Counted from the stretch's first letter, positions 1 through 11,344 are shown. The stretch is DNA of 64,000 nt from Prosopocoilus inquinatus (GCA_036172665.1 CM069874.1:50016707-50080706), one strand, 5' to 3'. Notes: generated from the sequence alone by a model not told the origin. Program-made: numbers and translations.

Positions 1-160
1 TTTTGAACCTTAAGAAAGGAAGGTACTTTCTCCGCACCCCGATAAGAAGGTCGTTAATCCTCTTAAACAGCCGCGGCCTGTAGATGTTTATGATGCGTTG
101 AATTTCGTTGGAACGCACGTATTTAGTTTCATTTATCAAAAATGAAACCACAATTTTATT
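1..160 (-). other. possible exon fragment at window edge
   Basis: The first 100 bases are markedly more GC-rich than the AT-rich DNA that follows. The minus strand is open in one frame from the edge back to a stop at about 161-163. The translated stretch is basic and hydrophobic (it contains RIINIYRPRLFKRINDLL) and looks protein-like, but I do not recognise it. The frame has no ATG, so if real it is an internal exon running off the window. One plus-strand frame is also open, to a stop at about 89, so the strand is not certain. Confidence 0.22.
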
Positions 161-430
161 TTACCTAAATTAGAATATTTTATTTTCTTACATAACAGAT
201 CTTTATATATCTAAAGAAATACATGAATTTTAAATTAGTTTAAAGGATCGATGATGTAAATTAATTGGAAAAATTATAATTATACGCAATGTCTGATTTG
301 TTCTTTAATTTTTTATTTCACAAAAGCTTTATTACTTTATAAAAATTTTTATTTTAAAATTTTAATTACGAGAAAAGAGTAAAGAGATTTTTGCTAAATA
401 TGAAATATACAAAAATGAGCTGAGCGAGAT

Positions 431-575
431 GTATAGGGTTATTTTTATATGTTCCAATGTTTTATTTTAGGAGCTGAGAAAAAGCTTATATAAAAAAATT
501 CTAGGTTTTTTTACATATTATCTTCTAGTTACCACAAAAACCCGCACTGCAAAACATATAAAAAAAAACCTATAC
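431..575. repeat. small inverted-repeat element (MITE-like)
   Basis: About 23 bases at 431-453 (beginning gtatagggtt) recur as a reverse complement at 553-575 with a couple of mismatches, giving a fold-back of about 145 bp. It has no coding capacity. The size and structure fit a MITE, but no target-site duplication was established. Confidence 0.4.
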
Positions 576-1518
576 AGTTTTATATAAAAGATATGCGTAA
601 TACCAAAATGACTATGGCAGGAAATAAATTAATGTTGATCATTGGAAACAATTAAAATAACTTATGGAAAATCATTATTGAGGATGAGGATAGAGAAACT
701 TTGTTTACGATTTACGATTGCATGCGATTATGATTAGGGCATTCGATGTAATTTACGAATTCTGAAAATTCATAACATGCATGCTCTTTATTATTTTAGC
801 CTTCTTGGAATTGAAATAAAAACAGTTTTCGCAAGTTTGCATTAATTCAGAAGTTAAAAGTAAATTATTCAAACTTAATTTGACTTTAATTTGTCAAAAT
901 ATGCGAATGATGGGACATTTATTCTTGATCATTTAATTTAATTCAGAAAAAATATTATACAAAATAAATTAATACTATTTAATTTTTTTCGTATTCTAAT
1001 AATATAACATGCGCTTTCCGTATAATGAAGTTCTAGTCAACAAAGCTATTAATTAGTAAGCAAATAATATGTATATCGCATTAAACTATAAAATCTATTT
1101 ATTTACGAAAATAATAGATTCTATTTCATTTACTTATTTAATAATAATACCAATAAAAAGGTCTTTATTGATAATAGTGATATGCACGCATAGTTACATT
1201 TCATTTCACTATATTTATCAAAGATTCAGAAATTTTAATTTCACATTGTTTTCCTTATTTATTTTACCTATACGTTATAATATTTAGGAAACGAATTTTG
1301 TTAAATTTACTAACTAAATAATGAATGCGTTTCTACCACTATAAGTAATTAATCAAGTTGGTTGAATACGTTCGTGTCTATTTTAAATCCCTGTGTTTGC
1401 GACGGCTGGTTTTATTATCCGGACAGCTTGTAAAAGCTGTAAGGTTCATAATTGCAAAGCACAAAATTTACTACTGCCAGTGATCTGGCTAGTACTCCGA
1501 AAACTTTTAAGCACCGGT
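576..1518. other. AT-rich non-coding stretch
   Basis: No supportable gene. The only open frame (about 1069-1287) has a low-complexity I/L/F/Y/S-rich composition typical of chance ORFs in AT-rich DNA. No clear repeats were seen. Confidence 0.5.
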
Positions 1519-1710
1519 GTACTATGCCCGCCAAAAGGAATATGGCATAACCCTGTGAATGATTTTTGAGTTATTTTATTAGTTTGATTGCACCTTTAAG
1601 CCATTCACCTCGCTATTTAGAGCTTGTTTCTTTGGTAATGTAAAAACACGTTGTTATATTTACAGTAAGACATATTGCATGTACCAGATTTTTTTTGGCG
1701 GGGATAGTAC
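1519..1710. repeat. MITE with GTACTATGCCCGCCAAAA termini
   Basis: The left end at 1519-1536 (gtactatgcccgccaaaa) is matched by an inverted right end at about 1692-1710 (ttttggcggg then gatagtac). The element is about 192 bp with no coding capacity. The same end sequence recurs at 38345-38362, so this is a dispersed family. Confidence 0.6.
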
Positions 1711-2013
1711 AAATGTGTACGATGTTTTTTTTTTAATTTCACGCGCACATACTCACCATCCCAAGAGGATACTCACCGTGCAATAATTCACTACTCCACG
1801 TATTTCGTTGTCACGGCAACGCCAGAAGTCTTCGTTCCGTGCTCAGTCAGTTATCGGGTAATGTTTATGGTAAAATCAAAATAATGTCACAATAAATGTA
1901 TCGTGAAGGGTAAATGGTAGCAGCTAAATATTTCATATACCGTTAAAAATATGCTTATGAAATTTAATTGTGCATATTGTGGCGTAGAAGCTTCAGCGCT
2001 TTTTCCACGTCAT

Positions 2014-2319
2014 GCCGAGTTTACACATTCGCACGAATAGCGAAACGAACCGCGAGTCAAATGTGTAATCGATTCATTCGACATCTCCTCGCTCGTGGCG
2101 CTCGCATCTTTTGGAAACGATTCAAAGGTCTTGTAGTGACGAGGCGAACATTTGCTGCGAAATTTGTGTAGAACGCGTACATTTACACGTTCGCCCTCGT
2201 GTTTCGCTTCCTTACAATCGTCCATTCGCCTCGACACAGTGGCAAGAATAAGTAAACGGATCGCGTTGTGGAGTCGAATGCCACTCGTGAATGTAACGAG
2301 AGCGAATGTGTAAACGCGG
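2014..2319. repeat. TIR element with GTTTACACATTCGC ends
   Basis: The left end at 2014-2033 and right end at 2302-2319 are inverted copies (CCG, one variable base, then GTTTACACATTCGC). A related copy of the motif also occurs inside, near 2172-2195. The segment is GC-richer than its flanks and shows short open frames on both strands, none resembling a protein. It lies just upstream of the PKG exon, so its internal CG-rich sequence could be mistaken for a promoter. Confidence 0.45.
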
Positions 2320-2409
2320 TATCAAGCAATAAATAATATTTTTGTTTATAATTAACACGTATACGCTTTTTATTTATAAAAAGAGGAGCAATTTTAAAGG
2401 AAACACATT

Positions 2410-2421
2410 TTTTACTTTCAG
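2410..2421 (+). promoter_or_regulatory. probable splice acceptor of the PKG exon
   Basis: A run of pyrimidines (tttttactttcag) ends at 2421, immediately before codons homologous to the start of the first cyclic-nucleotide-binding domain. The open frame upstream of it has no family resemblance and no ATG. Confidence 0.6.
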
Positions 2422-4168
2422 GGACAGGGAACTAATCAAGAGTGCGATAAAGAAAAACGAATTCATGCAGAATGTATTGAAAGAAGATCAGATCAACTCG
2501 ATAGTAGACGCTATGTACCTGCGAGAAATCTCAGCAGATGAAACCATCATCATCGAAGGAGAAGCGGGTTTTCATTTATTCGTGGCGGCGAGCGGAACCT
2601 ACACCATCTTCGTAGGAGAAAAAGAAATCGGTACCTTCAATGACATAAGAGTTTTCGGAGAGCTTGCAATTTTATACAAGGCCAAACGCCTCGCCACAGT
2701 TAAGGCGTTCACCGATGGGAAAGTCTGGGTCATCAACAGGAATGTCTACCAGAAAATCATCGTCCAATCCGCTAAGAAAGACGACGAAGATATGGTTTCT
2801 TTTCTCCGGAATGTACCGGATGTAAATAAATTATCAGATGGAACATTAATGAGACTCTCGCACATATTGAAGTCAGAATTTTTTACGTCCGACACTGTAA
2901 TTGTAGAAGAGGGCGATGTCGGAAATAAATTCTACATAATACGAGCGGGAAGCGTCAGCGTAACCAAAGATAAAGAAGGGAAGGTGGCGGAATTACATCG
3001 GGGCGATTTCTTTGGGGAACGTGCTTTACTTCAAGATGACAGAAGACAGGCCACCGTTACAGCGACCGCCCCCGGAGTAGAATGCCTAACTCTAACACGC
3101 GCCCAATTCCTTGAGCATTTCGACGAAAATATCTTCAACAACCCAACCAGCGACAGCCAACCACCGAAGAACTTGGATAACGTCGCAGTCGACGACAAAA
3201 TTGAAAAACTAGACTTGGACGAATTCGCTAGGGTAGCAACTCTGGGCGTGGGTGGATTTGGACGAGTTGAGTTAATACAACACAACGAACAAAAGCATTT
3301 AACTTTCGCCCTGAAGTATCTAAAAAAGATCGACGTCGTAGACAACAACCAAATCGATCATGTATTCAACGAGAAAAACATTCAAATAAAATGCAATAGC
3401 AAATTCATAGTGAAGATGTACAGAACGTTCCGTGATACTAAATATCTTTACTTCCTGATGGAGAGTTGTATGGGAGGAGACTTATGGTCGTTACTTCAGA
3501 GACAAAAGACACGAAGAGTTAGCGAATCTGCCGCTAAATTTTATTCTGCTTGTGTTTTAGAAGCACTGACGTACCTCCATGAAAGAGACTGCGTTTACCG
3601 TGACTTAAAACCCGAAAATCTACTCCTCAATGACAAAGGTTACGTAAAAGTCACAGACTTTGGATTCGCGAGAATCTTAAATGAGAAAAGAACGTATACC
3701 TTCGCAGGAACTCCCGAGTACGTCGCACCCGAAATAATTTACAACCGTGGTCACGACAGAGGCGTCGATTACTGGGCGTTTGGTATTTTAATTTTTGAAC
3801 TGCTGGTTGGGAAAACACCCTTTAGATCGAACGATCCAACACACATGAAGACTTATCAGAATATCTTAAAAGGTATTGATAACGTTACGTTTCCGAAGAT
3901 GGTGACGAATAACGCAGGAGATCTCGTCAGGGGTCTATGTAAGTCTTCATCTAATAATCGCCTTGGCTGCCAGAAGAAAGGTATTCAGGCCATTAGGAAT
4001 CATAAGTGGTACTCGGGATATGATTGGCAGAAACTGAGGGAGGGGAAAATTCGAGCTCCTTACGTGCCTAAATTGAGCAGCAACATTGATACCAGGTATT
4101 TCGATAAGTTCTCGAGGGACGTCGACGATCCTCCAGATGATCTCAGCGGATGGGATAGAGAATTTTAG
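2422..4168 (+). CDS. cGMP-dependent protein kinase (PKG), large 3' exon
   Basis: This is an AGC-family serine/threonine kinase of the PKG type, which phosphorylates cytosolic targets when cyclic nucleotide is bound. Counting codons from 2342, CNB-A spans about residues 38-150 (phosphate-binding cassette FGELAILY at 105-112) and CNB-B about 155-265 (FGERALL at 224-230). The kinase follows: glycine loop LGVGGFGRV 301-309, Lys325, Glu344, YRDLKPEN 419-426, DFG 439-441, activation-loop Thr453, APE 462-464. The AGC tail has FDKF at 587-590 and the family ending DDLSGWDREF. No ATG lies near 2342 (that codon is TTG), and a pyrimidine tract ending CAG at 2419-2421 looks like a splice acceptor, so the exon probably starts at 2422. 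The leucine-zipper and autoinhibitory N-terminus is not seen. In both nucleotide pockets the Thr that normally favours cGMP is replaced (Leu117 at 2690, Gln236 at 3047). No introns interrupt 1.75 kb. It could be a paralogue or retrocopy; catalytic residues are intact. Confidence 0.93.
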
Positions 4169-4331
4169 TTTTCCACAAATATAAAATGCAAGTGGTTTGG
4201 CTGTTTTCCTCCTTCCTCTGATTTTACAGTCTAAGGAAATTACATTATTAAAAGATACATCAGTTATTTAGTTTCTAAACTGAGGTCCTTTGAAGAACAC
4301 CAAGTTAACAGTCGATACACACAACAACGTT

Positions 4332-4630
4332 TTAAATTTAAGCCGTGTTTAGAGTATGACTTCGTATATTATACTTCAGTATATCAATCATAGGCTGCGG
4401 TAAATGAACGGTCGAAGTGATCAGACCAAACCACATGATCACTTTTCTCAATTGGTGATTTGTCAGAGAGTTTGGTCGGACAGTTGACTTGACGATTTGT
4501 TGCAATTTGATTGTTCACTTAACTCGGCCATAATTTGACTGAAATTTAGGTAGCAATTTAAGTGTTAATTAGATTGTGATTGACATTTTGATGAAGCTAA
4601 ATGTCACATCTAAACACGACTTAAATTTAT
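4332..4630. repeat. MITE, about 300 bp
   Basis: About 20 bases at 4333-4353 (AAATTTAAG, variable base, CGTGTTTAGA) recur inverted at 4609-4629. There is no coding capacity. It lies 160 bp downstream of the PKG stop codon. Confidence 0.55.
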
Positions 4631-4687
4631 GGTCCGTCTAAAATCTTAACAATACCAGCCGTAAGTTATTTAATTCTATATCACATA

Positions 4688-5407
4688 CCGGGTGGAATTT
4701 GAAAAATCTTTGATGCTGTAATTTTTGTTATTTTACATCCGATTTTAATAATGATACGCCACATAAAACTGCTCATTGTCAATGTAAGACCACAGAAAGA
4801 AATGTAAAATAGAGAGTTCTAGCAGGGTCCATTGGTACTTGTCTATCTATCTCTGGGATAATTATTAAGAAAATCAGTATTTATTCATGCATTATGAGGT
4901 GCTGCGGCGTCCTGATGGAACACTACCTTGATCAACTCAGCAAGTGGAAATTCTGCTACTAATACATTATTATACTTTGGTTGGTTTAGATTACCCTCAA
5001 TAACAAAAGGAATTGATCCTTTCTTTTTAATGGGCATCAATAAATAATGCAGTAATGGAAATTGATGTTGATGTCCATGTGAAACCAAATGGGTCTGGCA
5101 CAAAATGGGTACAAGTTCAACAGTTCATTTAGTAAAAACTATGGTTGCTCAATTTATATAAATTTCGATTTTTTTTTTAATTGTAATAAACTTTTGACTT
5201 TGGTTTTTAAATTAGTTGTACTGAGAAATAAAATCTCCATTAAAATAAGTACAGAAAAATAGATAGTTCAATTTAAAGAAACAAAGTTAGGTACGGTCTG
5301 TGAAAATTCCCCTTAGATCAGGATCTAGTGTCTTTGAAGCATTTATTAAAATGGGACAAAAAAAATTAAAAAGTTACAACACCAAAGATGATTCATGTTC
5401 CACCCGG
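4688..5407. mobile_element. TIR element with CCGGGTGGAA ends
   Basis: The left end (CCGGGTGGAA at 4688) and right end (TTCCACCCGG ending 5407) are inverted copies over about 40 bp with scattered mismatches, each flanked by TA. TA flanks and about 720 bp fit a deleted Tc1/mariner-superfamily element. Confidence 0.6.
4885..5103 (-). pseudogene. possible transposase remnant
   Basis: A 72-codon minus-strand frame inside the TIR element ends FHQDAAAPHNA, resembling the second-aspartate box of Tc1/mariner transposases (usually QDGAPPH or similar). The rest is not recognisable. The position within a TA-flanked TIR element supports the reading, but it is a short match. Confidence 0.35.
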
Positions 5408-5782
5408 TATTAACTACAAGTTTCAAGAAAGTTTCGACTAAGAAGTATCAGCATTAGCAATTAAATCATTCTTAACCTTTATTATCCTTCTGTATTATTA
5501 ATTATAATACTGCGTTTTTGAAAATTCAGATAAGATAATCGAATATTTGGGAATTCGAGTATTCAAATAATGGATTAATTGAGAAATACTGTAAATATAT
5601 TTTTCTTTGCTTGTTAATGTTTTTCTTTTTTATATGAGAACGTTATTTTGTAGTTCCTGTTGTATACCTATATAAACTTAGTTTGTATTCTGTAGGATTA
5701 TGGAATTCATCATACAATACTTTCTTTACTTTTGGAAATGAAGATATACCTGTCCTTTCATCCATGTCTCGGTTCACACTTA

Positions 5783-7070
5783 CGAGGGCGGTTCACCAAT
5801 TATTGTCCCAAGATTAGTTGGCGTTCGGTACTCTAGTAGCGCAACTGTCAACATCTGTCAGTCTTGCCTGCCAAATTTCACTATCACATCGTTTCAAATA
5901 TTCGAGTAAGAAGTTTTTATTCTGCGGTGGTGCACAGTGAATAGAGAAAATTGAGAAAAATGAAGTGAGACCGTCATAAAATGTCTCCAAAAGAAAGGAA
6001 TGATTCCAAAGGAAACTTACGAGGATATGCATCGTTAAGTGATGATAGTCCTTCACATGAAATAGTTAAAAATTGGTGTCACTATTTCAAATTTGGAAGA
6101 GAGTCTTGTGAACATGCTCCTGGTGCTGGGCCTACAAAAACAGTTGTCACGCCAGAGAACAGCATTCTAGTCCATGACATGGTCTTCAAGAATCTCCGAA
6201 CCGCAGTCAGATTTATAGCCGAGACATGTGGCTTTTCTGTTGGGCCCGTTGAAAAAATTTTACACGACGAATTGGGGCTTAAAAAAGTCGCAGCACGTTG
6301 GGTACTGAAAATGTTAAAGGCCGACCAAAAACGCATTCGCCAATTGACATCTCAATCCAATTTGGTGATGATTAATAAGAATCCCAAAGAATTTGCGGAA
6401 AAACTTGTTAACGTTGATGAAACATGGGTTCATGATTATGACCCTGAATCAAAAAGACGGAGCATGGAGTGGCAGCATCAGGGTTCTCCGCACCCTAAAA
6501 AATTTCGTGTTGCCCCTTCTGCTGGAAAGATCTTGTCGACAGTTTTTTTTGGAATTTTGAAGGAGTTCTGCTTGTTGATTATTTACCGAAAAGTCAGACC
6601 ATTAATGGGCAATTTTATGCAAATTTGATGTCATAACTTCGCGAAGCCATCAAAGAAAAACGAAGGGGCAAACTGCGTCGAGGTGTTCTCCTTCATCAAG
6701 ACAATGCTCCCTCTCACAAGAGCGGCGTTGCGATGGCTGCCACTTACAATGCAGGCTTCGAAATTTTAGAACACCCTCCGTATTCACCAGATCTGGCACC
6801 CAGTGATTTTCTCTTGTTCCCCAAATTTAAAGAACAACTGCGTGGCACTCGATTTTCGGACGATGAAGAAGTGATTGAAGTTGTAAACGGCTGGTTGAGA
6901 GAAAGCAAGAAAAACAATTTTGTTTTCAAAGCTTTCAAGCGTTTCAGCATCGTTATGACAAACGTATTAGACTTTCAGGAGAATATGTAGAAAAGTAATA
7001 AAGTTTTTTAGAGTACCTAATAACTTCAATTGCTTCTATGTTAGGGACAATAATTGATGAACCGCCCTCG
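5783..7070 (+). mobile_element. mariner transposon, both TIRs present
   Basis: Terminal inverted repeats of about 27 bp are clear: 5783-5809 (starting CGAGGGCGGTTCA) and 7044-7070 (its inverse with one mismatch). TA dinucleotides lie at or next to both ends. The total of about 1.29 kb is the usual length for a full mariner. It carries a broken transposase. Confidence 0.92.
5981..6987 (+). pseudogene. mariner transposase, frameshifted
   Basis: This is the DNA cut-and-paste enzyme of the surrounding mariner. The N-terminal helix-turn-helix region ends around residue 115, followed by the first catalytic block VDETWVHDYDPESK. The frame breaks in a T homopolymer near 6548. In the next frame an early stop occurs at about 6631, and then come LLHQDNAPSHKS (second Asp) and PPYSPDLAPSDF (third Asp, D34D type), running to about 6987. 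The protein would be about 335 residues, normal for mariner. It therefore keeps all three catalytic aspartates but has at least one frameshift and one stop and cannot make active enzyme. Confidence 0.9.
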
Positions 7071-7074
7071 CATA

Positions 7075-7850
7075 TTAGTAATTAATGATTAACCAAATCC
7101 GAAAAAATAAGTAACTGAACAGCTTTGCAACAATTGAACATTCAAATAGCCGAACATTCAAATATTTAAATAGTTGAAAGTTATTACAGTATTTTACTTT
7201 CGGTTTTCCTCTTTTGTCAATAATCCACTGGTCAACAAAATTTACACTTTTATTTGTGACTTTTGTACAATTAAATTTTTTCGTTTTATTTTGGTCCAAC
7301 ATTTGTAATGAAAAGCAACTTAGCTCAAATAAGAAATTTAATGCTTCACTGTAAAAAAATACTACTAAATATTTTAGAAAAACTAAAGCTGAAGTGAAAC
7401 AATTTATTAGAAAAATCAAAACGTCTAAAGAAGGTTAAAAAAAATTGAAAAATTAAATCAGAACAAACATGAATATTTCAAACTCAAAAACAGGTAAGTA
7501 CGACGTCTTGAGAAGTGAGGTCGATGATTGACGTTTTTGATGCGTTGCCAATCTTTCTTCTTACAATGAAGCTCTCTAATTCTGCCCTGTTTCCCACTCA
7601 CAGAGAAAACAACAGTATTTTGTGTATCCTGGTGGAAGACCTGTTACAATACAAGCCAAGTAAAATATTTTGTAAAGAAAAAAGTAAGTTACCAACCAAA
7701 CAATAACAATTACTTTCAAATCACCACAAATAAGCCACTCATTTTTCTAGTAATTGATTCTTTTCTAAATGTTCTTGAAATTTTCGTATGTTTCTTTCAT
7801 GTTAGATGCATATCCGACATGTACATGTCTTCATTTCAGGAAAGAAAACG
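7075..7850. other. AT-rich non-coding stretch
   Basis: No gene or clear repeat seen. Short open frames have low-complexity composition. Confidence 0.45.
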
Positions 7851-7852
7851 CG

Positions 7853-8014
7853 CATGTCACGTACGGAACTCGTCTATTTCAAGCGGCTGCACTACGTTAA
7901 TTAATACTATTTGAACTTGATTATGATTCATTTCCGATACATAAAAATTCGCATAGTGTTGATTAATGTATGCAACCACCTGAAATAGACGAGTTCCATA
8001 TTATGACGTGCATG
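7853..8014. repeat. palindromic element, about 160 bp
   Basis: The left arm at 7853-7891 contains GGAACTCGTCTATTTCA and the right arm at 7970-8014 is its inverse with few mismatches and one small gap. The loop is about 78 bp. This is a MITE-like fold-back. Confidence 0.6.
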
Positions 8015-8299
8015 TATTTTGACCTGAATTGAACTTTATAGACGGCAGCTTACTCCAAACATGCAACAAAACGGCTTTTAACCTAATTTTTGAAGCACCT
8101 ACAAAAAGTCTCCAGATTTTAGGCCTGTAGTCTATTTTGAGTTCTACCAATAACTCTTCAGACTTGGTACACGCTGTGATCGAACTTTCTGTTTTAAAAT
8201 AAGGGACTAAGCTTTTGGATCGTGCTCGAAAAGATGAAACTGAGACTTTAATCTTGACGTCTGAATTTCGGCTTTGTTTTTTGCTTCTTCAGTTTTAGC

Positions 8300-9006
8300 A
8301 TTAATGTCAATGACTTGAACATTCCACCCTACATAAAATCAGCCGATACAACGTTTTATAAACGAGGGAAGATAGATTATTGGTGCGGATTCACTTTGGC
8401 AACTAATATGCATTGGGCAAAGGAAATTGGAAAATCATAAACCAATATTACAAACAACTAAATTTGGTTGTATCATGTCTGGAACAATTGGAATGAAATA
8501 CTTAAATACAATCATTTATCATTTCATCACAACCAATGATGTTCAAGACCAATTAACTCTTTTTGGAAATTTATAGAATGTGTTTTAAGAAACAGTTGTC
8601 CAAGGAAGAGATAGCATGTGAATATCATTACGTAGAGTATACAATACGCGATAATTGTGACAAGTTCGAAGTTTCCGTACCATTTAAAGAGCCACTGGAA
8701 AAGTTGGGCCTATCATTCGAACAAGCTGAAAGACGTTTCCTGTCATTGGAAAGAAAATTACAAAATCATACAACTTTAAAAAGCATGTATGTAGAATTTA
8801 TGATTGAATATGAATCACTTGGCCACATGACTCAAATAAAAAATAAGTTTGACGAAGTAACTCCAGTTTATTACATGCCTCATCACGGTGTGCTTCGTGC
8901 TGAAAGTCTGACAACCAAGTTACGAGTAGTTTCTGATGCTTCGGCTCCAACTACATCAGGTTATTCATTGAATTGCCAAAATGTACCGCCAAATACTTGT
9001 CACTGA
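8300..9006 (+). pseudogene. BEL/Pao protease end and RT N-terminus
   Basis: From about 8300 one frame reads through a motif run typical of the retropepsin C-terminal region (DLNIPPYIKSAD, then IGADSLWQL in a shifted frame, then TKFGCIMSGTI). After a frameshift near 8560 it continues as the A17/RT linker: EEIACEYHY, RRFLSLERKL, YYMPHHGVLR and TKLRVVSDASAP, ending in SLN at about 8988. These blocks are characteristic of the BEL/Pao family. The RT palm that should follow (about 1 kb, with the catalytic aspartates) is absent: the next recognisable block is RNase H, about 75 bp further on. Confidence 0.82.
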
Positions 9007-9060
9007 TAAGCAAAAGCCGTTACAGCCTATTTTATGACGAGCAAACAAGTTAAAGAATTG

Positions 9061-9603
9061 CGACATTGCGACTTGTTGTGGACAACTACTTTTTTTGGAG
9101 TGATTCTACCATTGTACTCTGTTGGTTAAAGACAAGTTCAAACGTGTTGCTGAAATTCAATAGATTACCACAGCATGTTAATTACGTCATATTTCATCTG
9201 TGGAAAATCCTGCAGATATTTATCTCGAGGCATTTGTCCAAGCGTAATTTAAGAATCAAATGTTTGGTGGCACAGAGCTAATTGGTTGAAAATGGTTAAA
9301 GACCAATGGCCGAATGCAGAATCATGTTTAGAAAAAGTTCCTGAAATGCGGAAAGGACTAAACATTTTGACAGCTTTGATAAGTATACAATCCTGGTTTC
9401 CGTTCAAAAGATTCTCAAATCTTTTGCGTCTCGAGAGATCTGCTGCGTCTATGCTCAAATTTAAAGAGATCTGTCTGCTAAAAGCACCAAATACACCGCT
9501 CACCAATGATGAAATTAATAAGGCATTTAACATTTTAATTAAAATTACGCAAATGGAATCATTTCCAGAAGATTATTTTAGGCTCTTGCAAAAAAATCTG
9601 TAA
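9061..9603 (+). pseudogene. BEL/Pao RNase H and pre-integrase region
   Basis: FFWSDSTIVLCWL (9100-9130) is the RNase H block of BEL/Pao elements. It is followed, after small indels, by SRHLSKRNL and, from about 9286 in another frame, by WPNAESCLEKVPEMRK and later blocks leading toward integrase. Several frameshifts separate the pieces, so no intact product is possible. Confidence 0.75.
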
Positions 9604-9614
9604 AAACTAAAAGC

Positions 9615-10660
9615 AAATTGTTGAATCTCAATCCGTTCTTAGACAATACGAAATTATGCGAGTAGGCGGTCCTCTAAGTAATTCAGATTTCCCATTTGAT
9701 AAAGAGCATCCTGTCCTTTTGCCAAAAATCACCATTTGTCAAAACTGATATTTAAAATCGAGCATTTATAGGCTGGTCCTAAACTCCTTTTAGTGTCTTT
9801 AAAGGACAAATTTTGGTCTATCTCTGGAAGATCATTGGCGAAACTAACAGTTATTAATTGCATCACATGTTTTAGGGCAATTTGCCAAAAGAACGTTTGC
9901 AATCGGGATATCCATTTCAAATTACTAGTGTAGATTACCCAGGTCCATTTCTTATAAAAGACCCGAAAGGTCGGGGATGTAAAACATTGAAATGCTGTGT
10001 CAGTTTGTTCATACGTTTTTCTGTTAAAGCAATACATTTAAAACTTGTAATGAGTCTTACGAAAGAAAGTTTTATGCTAGCCTTCAGACGTTTTGTTTCA
10101 TGAAGAGGAAAACCATCAAAAATTTACTCTGATAATAATGGGACAAATTTTGTGGCAACAAATTCAGAACTGAAATTGACTTTAATGGATGCATTTACTA
10201 ATGAAGGCATAGATTGGGAGTTTATACCTTCTCATTCTCCGCACTTTGGTGGTCTCTGGAAGGCGGGGGTCGAAAGTATGAAACATCATTTGAGACGAGT
10301 CGTGGGCAACAATTTGTTAACATACGAAAAATTTTATACTGTTCTGTCACAGGTTGAAAGCATACTCAATTCTCATCCTATTCCGTCACTGACATCTAAC
10401 GTCGAAAATCTAACTCCTCTCACACTTGCTAATTTTTTAGTAGGATGACCTCTCACTACAATACTAGATGAATATTTAGGTGGGATTCCTGTAAATCGAT
10501 TATCTCTGTATCAACACCTTCAAGTCTTGAAATGTTACTTTTGGGAGCATTGGAACAAAGAATATATATCTGAACTCCAATAACATCAAAAGTGGAAGCA
10601 GTCTTCCGGTCAGCTACAACAGGGTTCAACTTCTTCGAAAGAATAAGTTAGAAAGTTTAT
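9615..10660 (+). pseudogene. BEL/Pao integrase and C-terminal tail
   Basis: The zinc-binding region is recognisable (LNPFLDNTKL, then a His-rich block PKNHHLSK and a Cys block NCITC). The integrase core follows: TSVDYPGPF (first Asp, about 9930), KAIHLKLVMSLTKESF, IYSDNNGTNF (second Asp, about 10125) and FIPSHSPHFGGLW followed by AGVESMK (Glu, about 10270). The family tail follows (NRLSLYQHLQ). The triad residues survive, but frameshifts occur near 10100 and 10445. Confidence 0.82.
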
Positions 10661-11344
10661 TCTTTCACAGAGAATTTGTGTCTTTCAGAACTTAACCTGA
10701 AATTATTTTGACACACGCCACTGAACTAATTAAAACGGAACACACTGTATGCTTTTTCATAGAAAGTCGTTGCGTGTAATCCACATGCACAATGTCTCGG
10801 CAAATACTTACGTTTATTTAATTGACTAAAAGTACATTAATAATTTCTCTCCAACAATAAAAATCGGTAGTAGTTATTGTTAACTATAAAAATATTAGGA
10901 TTAACATAGATGACAGTTCTTTTGGTTTTATTTGTTTTGTTATTCAAATTATTAAGCCTGTGCAATTGACAGATTTCCGAAATGCCGTTATTTATAGATA
11001 CTGTCCGGCATTTTATGTCGCACTTTAATCCAATTTAAACGAGATACTGCCACTTGATAAAATGCAGACTAGTTATAATTGGTTTAAATATGCAACGCCT
11101 CCTTTCTCTTTTCACGAATGTATGTGTTTAAAACTATTATAGGTTTTCAGGATCTAATCCTTGCAGTATTTTAATTATTAAAAAAGTATACAGTGACCGC
11201 CAAAAATGTCGCACCACATGGGAATTTTTTTTTTTAATTTTTGCGCCTGTAGTTTGTGCGTGTTCGTTAACCAAATGTAAGCAGGACGTATTCGGTGAGC
11301 AACTTTTATAGCCGTTTGCACCGTACAACCGGCAAAGCTTTCCT
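10661..11344. other. non-coding stretch between retroelements
   Basis: AT-rich. May contain the BEL/Pao 3' LTR, but no partner LTR could be found on the 5' side, so I cannot delimit one. No gene seen. Confidence 0.4.

Larger units (their letters stand above)
8300..10660 (+). mobile_element. BEL/Pao LTR retrotransposon pol relic
   Basis: A run of frameshifted fragments in the order of a BEL/Pao pol: protease end (IIGAD, KFGCIMSGTIG), linker and RT start, RNase H, pre-integrase, integrase, C-terminal tail. No LTRs were identified on either side, so the ends given are limits of recognisable coding sequence. Confidence 0.85.

Noticed and set aside
1968..2237. Overlapping open frames on both strands as a small gene
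   Set aside because: They fall inside a TIR element, have no recognised family, and appear only because the segment is GC-rich.
2342..2421. Upstream extension of the PKG frame beginning at 2342 as its true N-terminus
   Set aside because: The codon at 2342 is TTG, no ATG exists there, the peptide has no family resemblance, and a splice acceptor lies at 2421.
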